Source: Frigidibacter sp037095735
GTDB taxonomy: Bacteria > Pseudomonadota > Alphaproteobacteria > Rhodobacterales > Rhodobacteraceae
Direction: 5' to 3'
Assembly: GCF_037095735.1 (NCBI RefSeq)
Contig: NZ_JBAWKD010000007.1
Location: forward strand, 62,001 to 126,000
DNA: 64,000 nt
The notes under the pieces are model-generated. The model did no database searches. It worked only from the letters and a program-made list of their open reading frames with translations, and was not told where the DNA came from. Below, in pieces: positions 59,443-64,000 of the stretch. Made by a program: the position numbers and the translations under genes. The stretch's first letter is position 1. The number at the start of each line of letters is the position of its first letter.

Positions 59443-59859
59443 ATGGCGCATTACCGGCACCGCAAGTTCAACACCAAGGACACCTATCCCGAGCAGCGGC
59501 TCGACAACGACCTGTCGCAGGCGGTGGTCGCCAAGGGCGGGACCACGATCTTCCTGCGCGGCCAGTGCCCGCAGGATCTGGACACCGCGGTGAACCTTGC
59601 CAGCAGCGATCCGGTCGAGCAGACCCACAAGGTGATGCAGAACATCCGCCAGCTGGTCGAGGAATGCGGCGGCCGGATGGAGCATGTGACGAAGCTGGTC
59701 GTCTATCTGACCGACGTGCGCCACCGCGAGCCGGTCTATCGGACCATGGGCGAATACATCAAGGGCGTGTTCCCGGTCTGCACCGGGCTGACCGTCGTTG
59801 CGCTGGCCCGCCCCGAATGGCTGGTCGAGATCGACGCGACCGCGGTGATCCCGGACTGA
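59443..59859 (+). CDS. RidA/YjgF-family protein lacking the catalytic arginine
   Basis: A 138-residue RidA-superfamily protein. It has FLRGQCPQDLD, VMQNIRQLVEECGG, HVTKLVVYLTDV and a C-terminal EIDATAVIPD. In E. coli RidA the active Arg lies in FPARS; the same place here reads FPVCT, so the Arg is replaced by Cys. Members without this Arg (the Rid4-Rid7 type groups) lack 2-aminoacrylate deaminase activity. It may still process another imine or bind a pathway intermediate. ATG at 59443 matches the usual N-terminus; ATG at 59398 is an alternative with a better Shine-Dalgarno. Confidence 0.83.
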   Translation: MAHYRHRKFNTKDTYPEQRLDNDLSQAVVAKGGTTIFLRGQCPQDLDTAVNLASSDPVEQTHKVMQNIRQLVEECGGRMEHVTKLVVYLTDVRHREPVYRTMGEYIKGVFPVCTGLTVVALARPEWLVEIDATAVIPD

Positions 59860-59889
59860 CGCGCCGGCGCGACCGACCAACCGACCGGA

Positions 59890-59905
59890 CGGGCGCCAGC
59901 GCCCG
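59890..59905 (+). other. Small hairpin before the DUF1028 gene
   Basis: CGGGCG - CCAG - CGCCCG, a 6-bp stem in the 91-base spacer between the RidA-like and DUF1028 genes. Possible mRNA processing or weak terminator element. Confidence 0.3.
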
Positions 59906-59950
59906 CCGGCAATCCCCTGCAAGGGCGGCGCGCGGTGCCGCGGGAGTTCC

Positions 59951-60625
59951 ATGACCTTCTCGATCATCGGCCATTGCCCCGAGAGCGGCCAGTTCGGCAT
60001 CGCGATCTCGTCTTCCTCGCCCGCGGTGGCGGCGCGCTGTTCCTTCGCCCGTGCCGGCGTCGGCGCGGTGGCGACTCAGAACGTCACCGATCCGCGGCTG
60101 GGGCCGCAGGCGCTCGACCTGATGGCGCGGGGGGCGCGCGCGGCCGAGGCGCTGGAGATCCTGCGGCGCAACGGTCCGCAGATGGCCTATCGGCAGGTGC
60201 TGGCGGTCGGGACCGATGGGGAGAGCGCGATCCTGTCGGGCAGCCATGTGCTGGGCCAATGGGCCGAGGCGCGCGGGCCCGGCACCGCGGCGGCGGGCAA
60301 CCTGCTGGCCGACACCGGGGTGCCCGATGCGATGGTGCGGCGGTTCGCGGCGGCGAGCGGGCCGCTGGGCGCGCGGCTGCTGGCGGCGCTGCGTGCGGGG
60401 CTCGACGCGGGGGGCGAGGCCGGGCCGGTGCATTCGGCGGGGCTTCTGGTCGTCGACCGGCAGAGTTGGCCCTTCGCCGAGCTGCGCATCGACTGGTCCG
60501 AGACCTGCCCGATCGCGGCGCTGGAGCGCGCCTGGGAGGTCTATCATCCGCAGGCCGAGGCCTATGTGACCCGCGCGCTCGATCCCGGGGCGGCGCCGTC
60601 ATATGGTGTTCCCGGCGACGAATAG
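59951..60625 (+). CDS. DUF1028 family protein (Ntn-hydrolase-like)
   Basis: A 224-residue DUF1028 protein. The start MTFSIIGHCPESGQFGIAIS with Thr at position 2, followed by ARAGVGAVATQNVTDPRLG and GNLLAD, is typical. The family has an Ntn-hydrolase fold and is often found beside RidA-like, amidase and monooxygenase genes; its reaction is not established. A self-processed N-terminal Thr is possible but unproven. ATG at 59951 starts directly at the conserved N-terminus. Confidence 0.85.
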   Translation: MTFSIIGHCPESGQFGIAISSSSPAVAARCSFARAGVGAVATQNVTDPRLGPQALDLMARGARAAEALEILRRNGPQMAYRQVLAVGTDGESAILSGSHVLGQWAEARGPGTAAAGNLLADTGVPDAMVRRFAAASGPLGARLLAALRAGLDAGGEAGPVHSAGLLVVDRQSWPFAELRIDWSETCPIAALERAWEVYHPQAEAYVTRALDPGAAPSYGVPGDE

Positions 60626-60680
60626 CTAGCCTTCGCGCACCGGGCGGCGCGGGTTGCGGCCCGGGCAGAGGGGACCCGGA

Positions 60681-61607
60681 ATGCCGCTTCGCTTCACCCT
60701 GCGACAGCTGGAATACTTCATCGCCGTCGGCGAGGCGGGCAGCATCGCGCTGGCCGCCGACAAGGTGAATGTCACCGCGCCCTCGATGTCCGCGGCGATC
60801 GCGCAGCTCGAGGCCGGGTTCGGCGTGCAGCTGTTCACCCGCCGCCATGCGCAGGGTTCGGTCCTGACGCCGGCGGGCGAGCGCTTCCTCGCGCAGGCGC
60901 GGCAGGTGCTGGAGAGCGCGGCCAAGCTGAACGACCTTGCCAGCCTGCACACCGGGCTTGTGCAGGGCTCGCTGCGGGTCGGCTGCCTGCGTACCTTCGT
61001 GCCGCTGCTGGTGCCGCAGCTGCGCCGCAGCTTCGAGCGGCGCTATGCCGGCGTCGCCTTCAGCCAGGTCGAGCTGGACCAGGCGCAGATCCTCGACGCG
61101 CTGGGGGCCGCGCGGATCGATCTGGCGATCACCTACGATCTCGCGCTGCCAAGCGACATCAGCTTCCACGCGCTGCGCAGCCTGCCGCCGCATGTGATGG
61201 TCAATCCCGACCATCCGCTGGCCGGGCACGCGTCGGTGAGTGCCGCGGATCTGGTCGGGCATGACATGGTGATGCTCGACCTGCCGCACAGCAACGACTA
61301 CTTCCTGTCGCTGTTCCGCGCCGAGGGCCGCCGCCCGCGGATCGCCGAGCGCACGACCGAGATCGCGGTGCAGCGCAGCCTCGTGGCCAATGGCTACGGC
61401 TTCGGGATCCTGAACATGCGCACCGTCTCGACCACCGCGATGGACGGCCGGCCGCTGGTGTTCGTGCCGCTGCGCACCGAGCTGCCGCCGCTGCGGCTTG
61501 GCCTTGCGATGCCGCGCGCGGCGCATGTGCCGCGCACGGTGCAGGCCTTCATCGACCATTGCCGCGAGGCGGCCGAGGCGGGCGCGCTTGCGGGTCTGGC
61601 GCCCTGA
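60681..61607 (+). CDS. LysR-family transcriptional regulator
   Basis: A 308-residue LysR regulator. The winged helix (residues about 5-65) contains LRQLEYFIAVGEAGSIALAADKVNVTAPSMSAAIAQLEAGFGVQLFTRRHAQG. A two-lobed effector domain follows. It is in the same direction as the monooxygenase set and convergent with the AbrB-amidase pair (6 bases between stops). It may control either set; an effector-bound amine or carboxylate is expected. ATG at 60681 was chosen because MPLRFTLRQLEYF is the usual LysR beginning. Confidence 0.87.
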   Translation: MPLRFTLRQLEYFIAVGEAGSIALAADKVNVTAPSMSAAIAQLEAGFGVQLFTRRHAQGSVLTPAGERFLAQARQVLESAAKLNDLASLHTGLVQGSLRVGCLRTFVPLLVPQLRRSFERRYAGVAFSQVELDQAQILDALGAARIDLAITYDLALPSDISFHALRSLPPHVMVNPDHPLAGHASVSAADLVGHDMVMLDLPHSNDYFLSLFRAEGRRPRIAERTTEIAVQRSLVANGYGFGILNMRTVSTTAMDGRPLVFVPLRTELPPLRLGLAMPRAAHVPRTVQAFIDHCREAAEAGALAGLAP

Positions 61608-61613
61608 GCCGGC

Positions 61614-62693
61614 TCAGCCGCGGCGGGCCGCCGCGACCGAGCGGTCGCACAGGTGCAGCACCGCCCGCGCCAGCGGCGGGCCAAGCAGCACCACCGCGAA
61701 GAGCCGCACGGTCTGCAGCGCCATGATGAACGAGATGTCGCTGCCGGTGGAGATCGCGATCAGCGCGATCGAGTCGATCGAGCCCGGCACGGTGGCGAGC
61801 ATCGCGCTCATCAGGTCGACGCCGGCGACCAGCGACAGCAGCACGCCCGACAGCGCGCAGAGCCCCAGCAGCAGCAGCACCGAGACCACCAGCATCGGCA
61901 GTGCCCGCGCCCCGGTGCGCAGCAGATCGGGCGTGAAGCGCAGCCCGGCCTGCGCGCCGATGAACAGGTAGCCAAGCGCGACCAGCCAATGCGGGATCGC
62001 GATGTTCACGCCGTTGACCCACAGCAGGCAGGCCAGCACCAGCGGCACCAGCGTCGCGCCGGCGGGCAGCATCGGCAGGTAGCGCGCGGCGGCGATGCCG
62101 AGGAGCCCGAGCCCGAGCACCAGCGCGGTCGAGGCGGCATCGGCGGCCGGGGCGCCGGCGCCGTGCGGCTGCGCTGCCCCGACCAGCGCCGCGCCGACGG
62201 CGATCATCGTGCCGATCACCATCAGCAGCCGCAGGATCTGGATGAAGGCGACCATCCGGCTGTCGATGCCGCGGTCATGGGCCATGGCGATCATCGTGCC
62301 GGCCATGCCGGGCATGAAGCCCCAGACCGCGACCTCCTGATCCAGCCGGGTGAGCCGGGCCGCGACGAGGCCGGTGACGCAGGCCAGCGCCAGGGTGACC
62401 ACGACGAAGAAGATCACCACCGGCCACAGCTGCAGGGTCTGGCCCAGCACCGAGGGGTCGAGGTTCAGCGCGATCAGCGTGCCGGCGATGGCCTGCCCGA
62501 ACTGGTGCGGGATCCGCCCGACGCGGATCGCGACGCCGCGCAGCGCCAGCGTGGCGCCCATCAGGATCGGGCCCAGCATCAGCGCCGCCGGGACATGCAG
62601 TCTTTCGAGCCCGAGGCCAAGCAGCAGCCCGCCGGCCAGCATCAGGGCCCATTGGCCAAGCCGCGAGGGGTCGCGGGGAATGGAGGGTATCAT
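61614..62693 (-). CDS. AbrB-family membrane protein (PF05145 type)
   Basis: A 359-residue polytopic protein of the AbrB family (unrelated to the DNA-binding AbrB). It has two repeats of about five helices, with the family pattern LHVPAALMLGPILMGATLAL, GQAIAGTLIALNLDP and GFMPGMAGTMIAMAHDRGID. The function is poorly defined; transport of small molecules is suspected. Its ATG overlaps the amidase stop (ATGA), so the two are one operon, and it may export or import the amidase substrate or product. Confidence 0.84.
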   Translation of the reverse strand: MIPSIPRDPSRLGQWALMLAGGLLLGLGLERLHVPAALMLGPILMGATLALRGVAIRVGRIPHQFGQAIAGTLIALNLDPSVLGQTLQLWPVVIFFVVVTLALACVTGLVAARLTRLDQEVAVWGFMPGMAGTMIAMAHDRGIDSRMVAFIQILRLLMVIGTMIAVGAALVGAAQPHGAGAPAADAASTALVLGLGLLGIAAARYLPMLPAGATLVPLVLACLLWVNGVNIAIPHWLVALGYLFIGAQAGLRFTPDLLRTGARALPMLVVSVLLLLGLCALSGVLLSLVAGVDLMSAMLATVPGSIDSIALIAISTGSDISFIMALQTVRLFAVVLLGPPLARAVLHLCDRSVAAARRG

Positions 62694-64000
62694 CAGGGGC
62701 GTTCCGGCCTCGCAGGAAGACCCGCTGCGCGTAGCCTGTCCTCGATGACGGGGGCAAGGGCCAGAAGCAGCGCATCCTGTCCGGGCCGCGCCACCAGCTG
62801 CACGCCCACCGGCATCCCGTCCGGACCGAGGCCGGCGGGCAGGCTGAGCGAGGGCGTGCCGAGCAGCGTCCAGCGGCTGTTGTACTGCGCCTGCCCGGTC
62901 GAGCCGAGCCCGACCGGCGCCTCGCCCGGGGCGGCCTGGGTCAGCAGCAGGTCGGCCCCGGCGAAGAGGGTGTCGAGATCGGCAAGGCCCGCGTCGCGCG
63001 CCGCGATCCCGGCCTGCCAGCGCTCGAAGGTGATCCCGTCCTGCCGGCGCAGGAAATCATGCGTCGCCGGGTGCAGCCGGTCCCAGTGCAGGTCGCGTTC
63101 GGGCGCGAGGCAGGCCGAGCCTTCCCAGGCGAAGACGTCGGACTGCGCCTCGATCAGCGGCAGCCACCAGTCGGGGACCGCGGTGTTGGCGGTGACTCGG
63201 CCCAGCAGGCCCGCCACCGTCTCGAGCACCGCCAGCGACGTGGCCGAAGGTGCGACGGCCTCGTCCGGGGCGAAGAGGGCGATCTGCGGCAGGGCAGGCG
63301 GCTCGTCGGCCGGCAGCAGCTCGGGGCGGCGCATCGCGGCGGCGGCGAGCAGCGCCACGTCGCGGGTGTCGCGGGCCATGAGGCCGACCACGTCGAGGCT
63401 TTCGGCCAGCGGTTTCACCCCGGTGCGGTCAATCAGGTGGCGCGAGGCCTTGTAGCCGACGACCCCGCAGAACGAGGCCGGACGGACGGTCGAGCCCGAG
63501 GTCTGGGTGCCGAAGGCCAGCGGGAAGAAGGCGGCGCCCAGCCCGGCCGCCGAGCCGGACGAGGATCCGCCCGGGGTGCGTGTCGCATCGAAGGGGTTCA
63601 GCGTGGCGCCCGGGGCGGCGGTGGCGAACTCGGTGGTCACGGTCTTGCCGATGCCCACCGCGCCGGCGCGGCGCACGATGTGCACGGCGCCCGCGTCGCG
63701 GGCCGGGCGCAGGCCCGGATAGGCGCGCGAGCCGTATTCGGTCGGCATGTCGCCGGTGTCGAGCACGTCCTTGATGCCGATCGGCACCCCGGCCAGCAGG
63801 CCGTCGCGCCGGGTCGCCGCCGCGCGGCCGGCCTCGGCGCGCACGGCGGCAGGGTCGTGGAAGGCGAAGGCGCGCACCTGCGGCTCCAGCGTCGCGATGC
63901 GGTCGAGATAGGCCTCGGCCACCGCTTCGGGGGCCAGCGTCCCGGCGCGGACCGCGGCGGCGATGCCGCGGGCGGTGAGGGTCCTGGGATCGAGTTCGGT
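62693..64000 (-). CDS. Amidase signature family enzyme, 5'-truncated by window edge
   Basis: The frame is open through the last base of the window, so the N-terminus is missing; 435 residues are visible. The amidase signature triad can be read: Lys in GVPIGIKDVLDTG, cis-Ser and the Gly/Ser stretch in RTPGGSSSGSAAGL, and the nucleophile Ser region TQTSGSTVRPASFCGVVG. The C-terminus has LSLPAGLGPDGMPVGVQLV, typical of the family. It is AtzE/GatA-like in general form but not part of a gatCAB set. It hydrolyses a small amide of unknown identity and is coupled to the AbrB-type gene. Confidence 0.86.
   Translation of the reverse strand, partial: TELDPRTLTARGIAAAVRAGTLAPEAVAEAYLDRIATLEPQVRAFAFHDPAAVRAEAGRAAATRRDGLLAGVPIGIKDVLDTGDMPTEYGSRAYPGLRPARDAGAVHIVRRAGAVGIGKTVTTEFATAAPGATLNPFDATRTPGGSSSGSAAGLGAAFFPLAFGTQTSGSTVRPASFCGVVGYKASRHLIDRTGVKPLAESLDVVGLMARDTRDVALLAAAAMRRPELLPADEPPALPQIALFAPDEAVAPSATSLAVLETVAGLLGRVTANTAVPDWWLPLIEAQSDVFAWEGSACLAPERDLHWDRLHPATHDFLRRQDGITFERWQAGIAARDAGLADLDTLFAGADLLLTQAAPGEAPVGLGSTGQAQYNSRWTLLGTPSLSLPAGLGPDGMPVGVQLVARPGQDALLLALAPVIEDRLRAAGLPARPERP

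Noticed and set aside
1..64000. tRNA, rRNA, CRISPR arrays, transposases or phage genes
   Set aside because: None seen on reading both strands. The regular repeats found are only the iterons, the parS-like sites, the terminator-like element and two short hexanucleotide tracts.

Overview
The window is very GC-rich DNA with tightly packed, often translationally coupled genes (ATGA start/stop overlaps are common). The gene set (DddL-type DMSP lyase operon, two TRAP transporters, malonate operon, fused carnitine dehydrogenase) points to an alphaproteobacterium of the Rhodobacterales (Rhodobacter/Paracoccus-like). No rRNA, tRNA, CRISPR array or transposase was seen. A replication initiator, parA and parB at 36.1-40.3 kb show that the window is part of a plasmid or chromid, with an assembly gap (158 N) just beyond the 3' end of the initiator gene.

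Layout: (1) 1-2234, acuR-acuI-dddL: cleavage of dimethylsulfoniopropionate (DMSP) to DMS plus acrylate, and acryloyl-CoA reduction. (2) 2304-6658, two SDR dehydrogenases, an HSL-type esterase and a GH15 hydrolase. (3) 6785-17020, a catabolic unit with an operator, MaoC hydratase, TRAP transporter, MmgE/PrpD, acyl-CoA dehydrogenase, class III CoA-transferase, GntR regulator, MFS transporter and CitE-like lyase. It looks like uptake, CoA activation, desaturation, hydration and C-C cleavage of an unidentified, probably dicarboxylic, acid. (4) 17017-27600, carnitine catabolism: a GATase1-AraC regulator divergent from cdhC, an lcdH-cdhB fusion, a CocE/NonD-type hydrolase and a complete peptide-type ABC transporter. 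(5) 27696-32446 (minus strand), tctDE two-component system, a TctC-like binding protein and a CitMHS transporter. (6) 32565-35755 (minus strand), an esterase, then a thiosulfate module: rhodanese, TsuA/YeeE and a coupled 54-residue exported peptide. (7) 35932-40349, the replicon core: gap, rep, iteron-like origin, parA operator, parA, parB and three near-identical palindromes that are probable parS sites. (8) 40349-47053, malonate operon matR / matPQM-matA-matB with a MatR-like operator. (9) 47340-57795, a glycan-assembly cluster: MsbA-like ABC exporter, several unusual (DUF616-like, GT2, GT2-GT4) glycosyltransferases, a hexapeptide acetyltransferase and a methyltransferase. (10) 58085-64000, flavin monooxygenase, RidA-like protein lacking the catalytic arginine, DUF1028 protein, LysR regulator, AbrB-type membrane protein and an amidase that runs off the window.

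The replicon reads as an accessory metabolic plasmid or chromid for marine or host-derived small molecules (DMSP, carnitine, malonate, tricarboxylates, thiosulfate) plus surface glycan genes. The best-supported new observations are the triplicated parS-like palindrome, the 20-21 bp iterons, a CTGTCA direct-repeat box in front of tctC, a perfect TTGTCCGGACAA operator in front of the CoA catabolic unit, and a DUF616/GT-B fusion in the glycan cluster. All functions are assigned by reading motifs and gene order; no database search was run.
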